Positions 1 to 8,879 of a DNA stretch of 64,000 nucleotides are shown in pieces. A program made the translations under genes and the position numbers. The notes below the pieces were generated by a model, which ran no database searches, was not told where the DNA came from, and saw only the letters and a list, made by a program, of their open reading frames with translations. The first letter of the stretch is position 1. Each line of letters starts with the position of its first letter. The stretch is taken from contig NZ_NKYF01000037.1 of the NCBI RefSeq assembly GCF_002262885.1, positions 1 through 64,000 on the forward strand, in the 5' to 3' direction. Source of the stretch: Pseudonocardia sp. MH-G8. Its GTDB lineage: Bacteria; Actinomycetota; Actinomycetes; Mycobacteriales; Pseudonocardiaceae.

Positions 1-633
1 CTGGGCGTCGATGGCGGCGATGAGGGCGGCACCAACCTCGGGGGTGAACCTGGACCGCACGACCAACGACCCGTCACCGTCCCAATGCCAGGACACGCCT
101 CGCCGCGCCGCGGCGTCGACCGGTGGGGTGCAGCGGCGCCGCACCGCCGCCACCACCGTCTCCACATGACCGGCAGTCCCCGACAACGCCAGGTCCAGCA
201 GCACCTGCTCCGCGGTCTCCGCGTCCGCGACCGCGACATGACGCAGTTCCGGCTCACCCGCGGCGATCGCCGCCCCGATCCGAGTCAACGCCGCGGTGTC
301 GGTACCGGTGACCCGGGTCAAAGCCCTGACCTTCGAGTAGGAAACCCGCCCCGCAGCGAACGCCTCACTGATCCGCGGCAGCCGCGCCAGGGCGTGCGCG
401 ACGCGTAGGTACTCGACCGCGGTACGCACGCTCATCCCCGCCCGCCACGACAACCAGTGCGCACACGACCGGATCCCCGGCCCCGCCCAACCCTCCCGAT
501 CATCGAACTCGGCCAGGAACTGCAGGAACCGGCACTCCGCAGCCGCGATGTGCCCGGCCAGGCTGAGCAGTTCCGTTTCCAGATCACGAAGGCTCATCGC
601 CTGCAACGGGGTGAGGAGCGCGATCACCGACAC
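1..633 (-). CDS. DUF222 / HNH endonuclease signature protein (13E12 family), truncated by window edge
   Basis: The 211 visible codons are the N-terminal DUF222 region. They read through phrases typical of the family: AAECRFLQFLAEFDDREGW, SCAHWLSWRAGM, VEYLRVAHALARLPRISEAF, and VSYSKVRALTRVT. The HNH nuclease motif usually follows DUF222 and would lie beyond base 1, so nuclease activity is not shown here. I chose GTG at 633 because GGAGG sits six bases upstream. The in-frame ATG at 597 has no ribosome site. The family is multicopy in actinobacteria, and in Mycobacterium tuberculosis it forms the REP13E12 repeats. The DNA just upstream is a repeat-rich non-coding region. Family assignment is firm; function is unknown. 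Confidence 0.85.
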   Translation of the reverse strand, partial: MSVIALLTPLQAMSLRDLETELLSLAGHIAAAECRFLQFLAEFDDREGWAGPGIRSCAHWLSWRAGMSVRTAVEYLRVAHALARLPRISEAFAAGRVSYSKVRALTRVTGTDTAALTRIGAAIAAGEPELRHVAVADAETAEQVLLDLALSGTAGHVETVVAAVRRRCTPPVDAAARRGVSWHWDGDGSLVVRSRFTPEVGAALIAAIDAQ

Positions 634-709
634 CGGGAACCTCCACAGGAGTGTGAACTGCTGTTTTCCTGTTCAGGATGGCATCGGGGTCCGACAATTC
701 TTGGGCGAG

Positions 710-998
710 CGCGTTCCGCGGAACGCGACACAATTACGATCACAACAGGAAGGGAAGGAACGCGACCACCGCCAGGCGCGCCAGCACCCGGCCGCAACGT
801 GCTCGTCCACCAACAGGCCTGCCCCAAGTCGGGAACGGCCCGGGAACGGCCGCCCGGACGACCCACGCTATATCCGGCAGTTCCACCAACCCGGCCACCC
901 CGCAAACGCGACGGTCGAGACGAACAGGTGGAGATCGCCGGGCAGGCCGAGTCAGGATGGCGGGCCGGGTGCTGCGAGCCGGGCACGGCCCGCCCACT
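710..998. repeat. Dispersed repeat copy A, headed by an 18-base palindrome
   Basis: It starts with the perfect palindrome CGCGTTCCGCGGAACGCG (710-727) and ends near the shared phrase GAGCCGGGCACGGCCCGCC. Shared blocks with copy B (1158-1433) include CACCCGGCCGCAACGTGCTC, AAGTCGGGAACGGC, and AGTTCCACCAACCC. Copy C at 56952-57108 has the same head and tail but lacks about 125 internal bases. No transposase, terminal target duplication or conserved reading frame is visible. Confidence 0.75.
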
Positions 999-1007
999 GC
1001 AAGTTCT

Positions 1008-1074
1008 CGCGACGAGCGAGACGTGAGCGGGGTTCGATCACGGGCGCAACCCCGCTCACGTCTCGCTCGTCGCG
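1008..1074. repeat. 27-base perfect inverted repeat with 13-base loop
   Basis: The left arm is 1008-1034 and the right arm is 1048-1074. The arms are exactly complementary and flank the loop CGATCACGGGCGC. Copy B of the surrounding repeat (from about 1436) keeps the loop and a right arm with two differences, but has no left arm. The left arm here therefore looks like a local inverted duplication of the right arm. No run of T follows, so a terminator role is possible but unproven. Confidence 0.85.
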
Positions 1075-1157
1075 CACACACGGGAAAGGGCCGTCGAAAG
1101 ACGATCACACCCCGGCGCGAATGGAACGCGACGGCGGGACCCGGGTCGCTCGACGGC

Positions 1158-1433
1158 CGCGTTCCGCGGAACGCGACGACACTAATCAATAGTGCGGGGA
1201 GGGTGGAGCGGGACCACAGCCAGGGGCGCAGGCACCCGGCCGCAACGTGCTCGTCCCCCAACGGGCCTGCGCCCAAGTCGGGAACGGCTGCCCGGACCAC
1301 CACGCTAATCGGTAGTTCCACCAACCCGACCACCCCGGCGCTGCGGCGGTCGAGGCGAACGGGTGGGATCGACCGGCACGCCGGGTCAGGACGGCGGACC
1401 GGGTGCAGCGAGCCGGGCACGGCCCGCCCACCG
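1158..1433. repeat. Dispersed repeat copy B, headed by the same palindrome
   Basis: It begins with CGCGTTCCGCGGAACGCG at 1158-1175 and runs collinear with copy A to the shared end GGGCACGGCCCGCCCACCG. Point differences and small indels are scattered along the length, so the copies are old rather than a recent duplication. Confidence 0.75.
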
Positions 1434-1564
1434 CACGATCACGGGCGCGACCCCGCTCACGTCCCGCTCGTCGCGCAGAGACGCAACGGGGCCGCCGGAT
1501 CGAGCACCTCGCGTGGTTGCCGCCCTGCTTGCCGCAGCCGCCGACGCGGCGCGAAGGGGACGGC

Positions 1565-2419
1565 TCAGCCCGGGAGCGTCTCCCCGCCGATCGGGGCCAG
1601 GATCTCGCCGGTGTAGTAGCTCGAGAGCCGGCCGGCGGCGAAGAACACGTACGACGGGGCGATCTCGTCGGGGTCCGCGGCTCGGCCCATCGGCACCTGC
1701 TTCCCGAACGATTCCACCTTCTCGGGCGGCATCGTCGCCGGGATCAGCGGTGTCCACACCGGGCCGGGGGCCACGCAGTTGACCCGGATCCCGCGGTCGA
1801 CGAGCGACTGGGCCAGCGAGTAGGTCAGGGCGTTGATCGCGCCCTTCGTGGCCGAGTAGTCGATGAGGCTCTTGTTGCCGCGCAGCCCGTTGATCGAGCT
1901 GGTGTTGATGATCGCGCTGCCCTCGCCCAGGTGCGGCAGCGCCGCCTTCGTCACACGGAAGTAGCTGTGGATGTTGATGTCGAACGTGTGCGTCCACCGC
2001 TCGTCGGTGATCTCCTCGGGGGAGTCGACCGGCTCCTGGGTGGCGACGTTGTTGACCACGACGTCGAGCCGGCCCAGCTCGGCGACGGTGCGCTCGACGA
2101 CGTCGACGCACTGCGCGGCCTCGGCGAGGTCGCCCCGCAGCAGCAGGCAGCGCCTGCCCTGCGCCCGCACGAGCGTCGCGGTGTGCTCGGCGTCGGCGTC
2201 CTCGTCCAGGTAGGCCAGCGCCACGTCGGCGCCTTCCTTGGCGAAGGCGGCGCACACGGCGCGCCCGATGCCCGAGTCACCCCCGGTGACGAGCGCGACC
2301 TTGCCGGCCAGTAGGCCGCGGCCCGTCCAGTCGCGCATCTCGTCACGGGGCTCGGGCGCCATCTCGCCGGTCTCGCCGGGCGGGGTCTGCTGCTGCGCGG
2401 GAGGTGTCGGGTCTGACAT
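1565..2419 (-). CDS. SDR family oxidoreductase (YhdG/YghA-like, general-stress type)
   Basis: This 284-residue short-chain dehydrogenase/reductase has a 40-residue Pro/Gln-rich N-terminal extension, as in the YghA-like general-stress branch. The Rossmann motif TGGDSGIGR is at 45-53, NNVA is near 123-126, and the catalytic Ser175-Tyr188-Lys192 triad has canonical spacing. It should be an NAD(P)H-dependent cytosolic oxidoreductase; the substrate cannot be read from the sequence. It lies 30 bases downstream of the small membrane protein gene on the same strand and may share its transcript. The ATG at 2419 gives the usual family length. Confidence 0.88.
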   Translation of the reverse strand: MSDPTPPAQQQTPPGETGEMAPEPRDEMRDWTGRGLLAGKVALVTGGDSGIGRAVCAAFAKEGADVALAYLDEDADAEHTATLVRAQGRRCLLLRGDLAEAAQCVDVVERTVAELGRLDVVVNNVATQEPVDSPEEITDERWTHTFDINIHSYFRVTKAALPHLGEGSAIINTSSINGLRGNKSLIDYSATKGAINALTYSLAQSLVDRGIRVNCVAPGPVWTPLIPATMPPEKVESFGKQVPMGRAADPDEIAPSYVFFAAGRLSSYYTGEILAPIGGETLPG

Positions 2420-2449
2420 CCGGTCGTGTCCTCTCTCGAGACGGGTGGG

Positions 2450-2812
2450 TCAGCGGTCGGCCCAGCGCGCCGACAGCGCGCACAGCGCCGCCCAGGACAG
2501 CGCGAACGCGACGACCTTCGGCCTGCGGTCGCGCGCGGGCAGCTGCGTGCCGAACACCAGGGCGTCGGCGGCGTCGGCGGCCACCCGCGCGGCCAGGGCG
2601 ACCCGCAGGGCCGGGCCGCGCGGGGCGAGCACCATCGCCGTGCCGATCGCGGCATCGCGGGCGCCGATGCCGCCGACGAGCACGCGGACGCCGGGGTCGA
2701 CGTTCGCGCCGCGGGTCAGCCCGCAGGGCCGCGCGAGCAGCACCGGCCGCACCGCGATCGCCACGCTGTAGGTGGCAGTGAGCACACCCAGGACCCGCGG
2801 GAGGTAGCGCAT
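2450..2812 (-). CDS. Small integral membrane protein (DUF4267-like)
   Basis: The 120 residues form about four hydrophobic segments. They include phrases such as LGVLTATYSVAIAVRP, GIGARDAAIGTAMVLAP and ALSWAALCALSARW, with a conserved-looking GARD motif. The size and pattern fit the DUF4267 group of small membrane proteins; the role is unknown. The start at 2812 abuts the divergent SDR gene, so the promoters for both genes must overlap or lie within coding DNA. It precedes the SDR at 1565-2419 by 30 bases. Confidence 0.7.
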   Translation of the reverse strand: MRYLPRVLGVLTATYSVAIAVRPVLLARPCGLTRGANVDPGVRVLVGGIGARDAAIGTAMVLAPRGPALRVALAARVAADAADALVFGTQLPARDRRPKVVAFALSWAALCALSARWADR

Positions 2813-2888
2813 GCCGGTCGAGGTGCCCTCCGTCCCGGCCGATCAAACCCGGGCGTGTGGGGTGCGCGCCCCGGGGTATCGCCACGGC

Positions 2889-3905
2889 GTGCGCATCGAC
2901 GGCAGCGTGATCGTGGTGACCGGGGCGTCCAGCGGTATCGGCCGCGCGACCGCGGTGGAGCTGGCCGCACAGGGCGCGCGGCTCGCGCTGCTGGCGCGCC
3001 GCGACGAGGCGCTCGCGCAGGTGGCGGCCGAGTGCGCCGCGGCGGCGGGGACGGACGGGCGCACGCTCGTCGTGCCGACCGACGTCAGCGACGCGGACGC
3101 GGTCGAGGCCGCCGCCCGCGCCACCGTGGAGCGTTTCGGCCGGCTGGACGGGTGGGTCAGCTGCGCGGCGGTGACGATGTTCGGCTCGCTGCTCGACGTG
3201 CCGCTCGCCGACCTGCGCCGGGTGCTGGAGATCAACCTGCTCGGCTACGTGCACGGGGCACGGGCCGCGCTCCCCCGCTTCGTGGCGCAGGACGCCGGGG
3301 TGCTGGTGAACGTCTCCTCGCTGCTCGGGCGGATCGCGCAGCCCTACGGCTCGGCGTACACGATGTCGAAGTTCGCGATCCGCGGCCTGAGCGTCGCCCT
3401 GCGCGAGGAGCTGCGTGCCGTCCGCGGGGTCTCGATCTCCACGGTGCTGCCGGCGGCGGTCGACACCCCGATCTACGCCGCCGCGGCCAACCACAGCGGG
3501 CGGGTGCCGCAGCCCCCGCCACCGGTCTACAGCGCCGAACGCGTCGCCCGCGTGATCGTCGGGCAGTTGCGCAGGCCGCGGCGCGAGGTGGTGGCGGGAG
3601 GGGTGCTCGGCCGTGCGTTCGTGCTGCAGCACATCGTGGCGCCGCGGTTCGCGGAGCGGGTGCTCGCCCTCGACGTGGAACGGTCCCTTCGCCACGACGG
3701 CGCGGTGCCCCCGACGTCGGGTGCGTTGCACGTCCCGGGCGCCGCGCCGGCCGGTGTCGACGGGGGGTGGGGCGGCGCGCGCCGGGAGCGGCGCAGGCGC
3801 ACGGCGGGATGGGTCGCGGCGGCAGCGGGCGCCCTGTGCGTCACCGCGGCGCGTCGGTGGCGCGCCACCGACGGCCGCCGGGCACGCCCGGGAGGTCGGT
3901 CCTAG
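2889..3905 (+). CDS. SDR family oxidoreductase with basic C-terminal extension
   Basis: From the GTG at 2889 the protein has 338 residues. The cofactor motif TGASSGIGR is at 11-19, and Ser144, Tyr157 and Lys161 form the catalytic set. About 80 residues beyond the usual SDR core follow, ending in an Arg-rich tail with a hydrophobic stretch near TAGWVAAAAGALCVTAARR, which may anchor the protein to the membrane. An upstream in-frame ATG at 2811 exists, but it would add 26 atypical residues and overlap the start of the divergent gene, so I prefer 2889. The substrate is unknown. The gene ends nine bases before the large PP2C protein. Confidence 0.82.
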   Translation: MRIDGSVIVVTGASSGIGRATAVELAAQGARLALLARRDEALAQVAAECAAAAGTDGRTLVVPTDVSDADAVEAAARATVERFGRLDGWVSCAAVTMFGSLLDVPLADLRRVLEINLLGYVHGARAALPRFVAQDAGVLVNVSSLLGRIAQPYGSAYTMSKFAIRGLSVALREELRAVRGVSISTVLPAAVDTPIYAAAANHSGRVPQPPPPVYSAERVARVIVGQLRRPRREVVAGGVLGRAFVLQHIVAPRFAERVLALDVERSLRHDGAVPPTSGALHVPGAAPAGVDGGWGGARRERRRRTAGWVAAAAGALCVTAARRWRATDGRRARPGGRS

Positions 3906-3914
3906 ACTCCGGGC

Positions 3915-6900
3915 GTGACCGCCGCCCGGCAGCTCCCCTTCGGTGCCGCGGCCGGAGAGCTGGGCAGGCTCGTCAGCGGCCGAAACTGGTCCGCCACTCC
4001 CCTGGGCCCGGTCGCCGGCTGGCCGGGCCCGCTGCGCGCGGCCGTCGCGCTGATGCTGGAGTCGCGGTCCCCGATGCTCGTCTGGTGCGGCCCCGACCTC
4101 CTGGTGCTCTACAACGACGCGTTCGCCGCGCACGCCGGGGATGCGCACCCGGCGGCGCTCGGTGCCCCGGGCGAGCACGGCTTCGCGCAGGCCTGGCCCA
4201 TGCTCGGACCGGCGCTGCGCCAGGTCCTCGCCGACGACGGCGCCGCCGCCGGCACGGACCGGCCGCTGCTGCTGCACCGGGGCGGCCGGCCGGAGGAGAC
4301 CTACTGGACGTTCGCGCACTCACCGGTCCGGGACGAGGACGGCACGGTGCTCGGCGTGTTCACCACGGCCACCGAGACGACCGAGCGGGTGCTCGGCGAG
4401 CGCAGGCGCGCCACCATCGGGGCGATCGGCGGGCTCTCGCCGGTGCGGCTGGACGCGGCGGGGCCCGGTGTGGGGGACCCCGCGACCGACGCCATCGCCA
4501 GCGCCGTGCTCGACGCGCTCTCCCGCGCCCGCCGCGACGTCCCCTTCGCCGTGGCGTACCGGGCCGACGGGCCCGACGGCACCGCGCCCCTGCGCGTGGC
4601 CGCGGCGTACGGGGTCACGGGTCCGATACCGGTGCTCCCCGGGCCCGACGGCGCCGGGTCCGCGGTCCAGCAGGCGCTGCACACCGGCCGCCGCGTGGTG
4701 GTCGGCGGGCTGAGCGAGCGCTTCCCCGGCACGTTCGCAGCGCCCCCGCACGCGCCCGGCCCCCTCACCCCGGACACCGCGGTCGTGCTGCCGCTGGGCG
4801 GGGCCGACGGTCGCCCGCCCGCCGGGGCACTCGTCCTCGGCACCACCCCCTATCTCCCGCTGGACGACGCCCAGCTCGGGTTCCTCGAGGACGTCGCGGC
4901 CGCGGCCTCCGCGACGATCGCCGACGCCGACCGCGTCGCCTCCGTGCGGCGCGGCCACTCCGGCGCGCACCCCTCCGACGACGGCGAGCGCTACCGCACG
5001 CTGCTGTCCCAGGCGCCGGTCGGGATCTGGGTGGCCGACCGCAGGGGGGCCACGACGTTCGTCAACGAGCAGGTGGCGCAGCTGTGGGGCCTGCCGGCGC
5101 ACGGGCTCTCCGGCGCGGCATGGACCGAGGGGATCCACCCCGACGACCGGGACGCGACGGTGGCGGGGTGGAACGCCGCCGTGCGCGACGGCGCCGTCTG
5201 GGACGCCACCTATCGCATAGTCGGCCACGGCGCGGTGCGCGACGTCCGCGCCACCGCGCGCCCGCTGCGCGACGCCGCGGGCACGGTCACCGGATTCCTC
5301 GGCACCACGGTCGACGTCACCGAGGAGCGCCACGCCGAGCGGATCCGCCGCGACGCGGCCTCCGAGGCGGCGGCCGCCCGCATGCGCGCGATGGTGCAGG
5401 GTCTGGCGGCGATCGTCTGGGAGGCCCAGTGGCAGCCCGACACCCGCCGGCTGCGGTTCACGTTCGTGTCCGACCGGGCCGAGGAGCTGCTGGGCCATCC
5501 CGCCGCCCGTTGGTGCGACGACCCGGAGTTCTGGCCCGCGATCATCCATGCCGATGATCGCGCCGAGACGCTGGCGGCCACGAGCGACCGCACCGCCGCG
5601 GGCCTCGACCACGACCTCACCTACCGCGCCGTGTCGATCGACGGCAGGGTGGTGTGGCTGCACCAGGTCGTGCACGTCGTCACCCGCGCGGACGGCACCC
5701 CGGTCGCGGCGCAGGGTCTCACCGTCGACGTCACCGAGCAGCGCCGCGCCGAGCGTTCGGCCGCGGTGCTCGCCGAGAGCGGGCGCCTCGTCGCGGACGG
5801 GGGCAGCGCCGACGAACGGCTGCGCCGGCTGGCCCACCTCGTGGTTCCCGACCTGGGCGATGCCGCGGTGGTGTCGATGGTCGGGCCGGACGGGCTCCTG
5901 CGGTTGGTGGCCGTCGCCCACGACGACCCGTCGGTCGTCGACGCCTTGCGTGCGCTCGACCCGACCCGGTTGCCTCCCTCGGTGCAGGCGGCGCTCGAGC
6001 CCGGCCTCCCGGTCGTCGTGCCGATCACCGACGAGCTGCGCCGATCGTCGGCACCTGACGCGGCGGCGCGCACCACGCTGGGGGTGAACAACGTCCTCGC
6101 GGTCCCGTTGCGGATCGGCGAGCGGGTCGTCGGCCTCCTCGGCTTCCTGAACTTCGCGGGCAGCCGCTACTACCACCCCAGCGAGCTGGACCTCGCCGCG
6201 GAGCTGGGCCGGCGGGCGTCGCTGATGCTGGCCGCCGACCGCCAGCGCACCCGGGAACGGCACCTGCAGCAGGTCAGCGCCGACCTGGCGTCGGCGGGCA
6301 GCGTCGCCGAGGCGGCCCGGCTGCTCGTCGCGCGGCTGCCCGGTGTGCTGGGTGCCGACGCCGTCAGCGTGCACCTGGCCGACCCCGAGCGCGGCATCCG
6401 CCTCGTCCACGCCGACGGCTACGGGCCGGCCCAGTACGAGGTGATCGCCGTGGCGCGCCCCGACGACGAGGGTCCGGTCGCCGAGGCCGTGCGCACCGGG
6501 GAACCCGTGTGGATCCGTGGCCGGGACGAATGGACGCAGGGGTGGCCGCACCTCGTCGCGCAGGCCACCGCGGACGGCCAGCACGCCGCCGCGACGTTGC
6601 CCCTCACCGCCGCTGGGCGCGTGGTCGGCACGATCGGGCTCGCCTTCCGCACGGAGCGGACCTTCCCCGCCGACGAGCGCGACTTCATGCTCGCCCTCGT
6701 CGCCCAGGCCGCACCCGCGTTCGAGCGCGCCGCCACGGCGGACGAGCGGCGGCTGATCGCCGAGACGCTCCAGACCAGCCTGCTTCCCCCCACCCTGCCC
6801 CGCCTCGACCGGCTCCCGCTGGCCTCCCGGTACCTGCCCGGCGCGCGGGGTGCGCAGGCCGGCGGCGACTGGTACGACGTACTGCCGCTCGACGACGGCC

Positions 6901-8225
6901 GGGTGGCGATCGCGGTCGGTGACGTCGTCGGCCAGGGCGCGCGAGCCGCCGCGATCATGGGGCAGCTGCGCAGCGCCCTGTCGGGCTACCTCCTCGAGGG
7001 CCACGAACCCGAGCAGGCCCTCGAACGGCTGGACCGCTTCGCCGGCCGCGTGCAGGGGGCCACCGGGAGCACGGTGGCCTGCCTCGTGCTCGATCCCGGG
7101 ACCGGACGGTTGCGCTGGGCCCGCGCCGGGCACCCGCCGCCGCTCATCGCCGGCCCGCACGGCTGCCGGCCGCTGGAGGACGCGTCCGGCACGGTGCTCG
7201 GCGTGCGCGGCAGGCCCGCGTACACCGCGGGCACGGGCTCCCTCGAGCCCGGCGAGACCATCGTGCTCTACACCGACGGCCTCGTGGAACGGCGCGGGGA
7301 GTTCGTCGACGACGGGATCGACCGGCTCGCCGCGCTCGCGGCGCAGAACCACGCGCTCGCCCCGGGCCCGTTGACCGACGCCCTTCTCGCCGGGGCGCTC
7401 GCCCCCGATCCCGACGCCGGCGGGGAGGAGCCCGATCCGGCCGACGACGTCGCGCTCATCGTCGCGCGGCTCGCGCCCGCGCCATTGCGCGTGGAGCTGC
7501 CCGCCGAGGCCGCGGTCCTACGGGAACTGCGGGCCGTGCTGCTCTCGTGGACCGCTGCGGCAGGCATGGACGACGAGGACGTCTACGACCTGCAGCTCGC
7601 CGTGGGCGAGGCGGCCGCCAACGCCGTGGAGCACGCCTACCGCGGGCGCGCGGCGGGCCCGATGGCCGTCGAGCTCGAGCGCGATCCCGACGGAGGGGTC
7701 CGCGCGCACGTGCGCGACGAGGGCAGCTGGCGACCCATGCCTGACGACAAGGGCTACCGGGGCCGCGGGCTGGAGCTCATCCGGGACGTGAGCAGCCGGA
7801 TGCAGCTGCGTCACGGCCCGGGCGGCACGGAGGTGCGGTTCACCGTGCCGCCCTCGGATCGCCGGCCACCGCCCCCCGAGCCCGCGACACGGCCCGCGCC
7901 GGCCGGACCGGCGGCGCTGCACCCCGGGACGGACCGGGGCACCCGGTCCGTCCGGTTGCACGGCGAGCTGGACCTGGCGGGCGTGCGGTGCGTGCGCGAC
8001 GAGCTCCTGGCGGCCGCGGCCGCGGGCGACGAGCTCACGGTGGACCTGCGGGGCACCACCTACCTGGCCAGCGCCGGGATCGCGCTGCTCGTGGAGGCCG
8101 ACCGGGCGATCCGTGCCGCGGGCGGGCGGCTGCGCCTGCTCGTCGCCCCGGCCGACGTCGTGCGGCGGGCGCTGGCCCTCAGCGGGGTGGACGACCTGCT
8201 CGAGGTCGACGACTCGGACGGCTGA
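3915..8225 (+). CDS. Multidomain PAS/GAF-PP2C phosphatase fused to RsbW-like kinase and STAS domains
   Basis: This is a 1436-residue cytosolic signalling protein. Domains in order are: a PAS-like domain (about 35-165), GAF (about 190-335), PAS (356-475), PAS (495-610), GAF (620-770), GAF (780-940), SpoIIE/RsbU-type PP2C phosphatase (947-1187), HATPase (1192-1312) and STAS (1340-1436). The phosphatase has GGDWYDV, GDVVGQGARAA and YTDGLVERR metal and core motifs. The HATPase has GEAAANAVEHAYRG, the N box of RsbW-like anti-sigma kinases. The STAS domain carries YLASAGIALL around its predicted phospho-serine. The protein thus joins all three activities of an RsbU/RsbW/RsbV partner switch in one chain. 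The GTG start lies nine bases after the SDR gene. Confidence 0.88.
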   Translation: MTAARQLPFGAAAGELGRLVSGRNWSATPLGPVAGWPGPLRAAVALMLESRSPMLVWCGPDLLVLYNDAFAAHAGDAHPAALGAPGEHGFAQAWPMLGPALRQVLADDGAAAGTDRPLLLHRGGRPEETYWTFAHSPVRDEDGTVLGVFTTATETTERVLGERRRATIGAIGGLSPVRLDAAGPGVGDPATDAIASAVLDALSRARRDVPFAVAYRADGPDGTAPLRVAAAYGVTGPIPVLPGPDGAGSAVQQALHTGRRVVVGGLSERFPGTFAAPPHAPGPLTPDTAVVLPLGGADGRPPAGALVLGTTPYLPLDDAQLGFLEDVAAAASATIADADRVASVRRGHSGAHPSDDGERYRTLLSQAPVGIWVADRRGATTFVNEQVAQLWGLPAHGLSGAAWTEGIHPDDRDATVAGWNAAVRDGAVWDATYRIVGHGAVRDVRATARPLRDAAGTVTGFLGTTVDVTEERHAERIRRDAASEAAAARMRAMVQGLAAIVWEAQWQPDTRRLRFTFVSDRAEELLGHPAARWCDDPEFWPAIIHADDRAETLAATSDRTAAGLDHDLTYRAVSIDGRVVWLHQVVHVVTRADGTPVAAQGLTVDVTEQRRAERSAAVLAESGRLVADGGSADERLRRLAHLVVPDLGDAAVVSMVGPDGLLRLVAVAHDDPSVVDALRALDPTRLPPSVQAALEPGLPVVVPITDELRRSSAPDAAARTTLGVNNVLAVPLRIGERVVGLLGFLNFAGSRYYHPSELDLAAELGRRASLMLAADRQRTRERHLQQVSADLASAGSVAEAARLLVARLPGVLGADAVSVHLADPERGIRLVHADGYGPAQYEVIAVARPDDEGPVAEAVRTGEPVWIRGRDEWTQGWPHLVAQATADGQHAAATLPLTAAGRVVGTIGLAFRTERTFPADERDFMLALVAQAAPAFERAATADERRLIAETLQTSLLPPTLPRLDRLPLASRYLPGARGAQAGGDWYDVLPLDDGRVAIAVGDVVGQGARAAAIMGQLRSALSGYLLEGHEPEQALERLDRFAGRVQGATGSTVACLVLDPGTGRLRWARAGHPPPLIAGPHGCRPLEDASGTVLGVRGRPAYTAGTGSLEPGETIVLYTDGLVERRGEFVDDGIDRLAALAAQNHALAPGPLTDALLAGALAPDPDAGGEEPDPADDVALIVARLAPAPLRVELPAEAAVLRELRAVLLSWTAAAGMDDEDVYDLQLAVGEAAANAVEHAYRGRAAGPMAVELERDPDGGVRAHVRDEGSWRPMPDDKGYRGRGLELIRDVSSRMQLRHGPGGTEVRFTVPPSDRRPPPPEPATRPAPAGPAALHPGTDRGTRSVRLHGELDLAGVRCVRDELLAAAAAGDELTVDLRGTTYLASAGIALLVEADRAIRAAGGRLRLLVAPADVVRRALALSGVDDLLEVDDSDG

Positions 8226-8249
8226 CCGGCCACCGAACGGACCGGGGGA

Positions 8250-8663
8250 TCAGGAGTCGAGCTCGCACAGCACATCGTCGAGGCACTCCCGGTGGCCCAG
8301 CACCGGTCCGAGCTGCGTGATCTCGAGCACCCGACGGACGATCCGCGGGCCGTCCACGGTGCTGAAGCGCACGCCGGCCGCCTCGGCCCAGCGGCAGGCG
8401 TCGAGCAGCACGACCAGGCCGGTGGAGCCGCAGAAGGTGAGGCCGGTGAGATCGACGACGAGGCAACGCGGCCCCGACGCCACCGCGTCGCGCGCGGCGT
8501 CGCGCAGGATGTCGGCGGTACCGACGTCCATCTCGCCGATGGGCGACACGACGAGCACCCCGGGCCGCGACTCCGACACCACGACGCGCAGCAGGCCCGC
8601 GGAGCCTGACTCGCGTCCGCCGCAGCGGCCGGCGCCGGCGGGGAGCTCGAATCCGTGGGTCAT
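8250..8663 (-). CDS. STAS domain anti-anti-sigma factor
   Basis: This 137-residue single-domain protein has the STAS fold. The motif LVVDLTGLTFCGSTGLVVLL carries the predicted phosphorylatable Ser80. In RsbV/SpoIIAA relatives the unphosphorylated form binds an anti-sigma kinase and frees the sigma factor. The ATG at 8663 is preferred over a longer in-frame start at 8813, which would add 50 non-conserved residues. It converges with the large PP2C fusion, leaving 24 bases between them. Its partner kinase could be the HATPase domain of either multidomain protein in this block; that is inference. Confidence 0.85.
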   Translation of the reverse strand: MTHGFELPAGAGRCGGRESGSAGLLRVVVSESRPGVLVVSPIGEMDVGTADILRDAARDAVASGPRCLVVDLTGLTFCGSTGLVVLLDACRWAEAAGVRFSTVDGPRIVRRVLEITQLGPVLGHRECLDDVLCELDS

Positions 8664-8879
8664 GCCATCCCGTTCCGTACTCGCGGGGCGCGCGAGTGGT
8701 GCGCTGCGGGGACGTGCTCGCGCGGCCCACATTGCACCCGCCCGGGGGGTGTGGCAAGTGACGCCCACCCGGCTGGAGCAGTTGATCACGCGAGTGAGTG
8801 CCCCGGTCGTCACTCTCGGTCGCCGTTCCGGCCTCCGGTTTGATCGATTCCCCGATGGGCGACACCTCGGGATGGCGCC

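Larger units (their letters stand above)
634..1564. other. Repeat-rich non-coding region upstream of the DUF222 gene
   Basis: This stretch of about 930 bases has no ORF that I can support. Its reading frames are low-complexity Arg/Pro/Ala translations, and recurrent phrases shift between frames from one copy to the next. It contains two diverged direct copies of a repeat of about 280 bases (710-998 and 1158-1433). Each copy begins with an 18-base palindrome. A 27-base perfect inverted repeat lies between the copies. The promoter of the DUF222 gene should lie at its left end. Confidence 0.7.

Noticed and set aside
710..1175. Palindromes as ends of an insertion sequence
   Set aside because: No transposase ORF lies between copies and no flanking target duplications are visible.
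740..1420. Minus-strand frame of 226 codons in the repeat region
   Set aside because: It runs across two repeat copies and the hairpin, and conserved phrases change frame between copies, so the region is not coding.
2426..5557. A plus-strand frame of over 1000 codons across the SDR and PP2C genes
   Set aside because: Arg/Gly/Ala-rich shadow translation; the overlapping frames carry clear SDR and PAS motifs.
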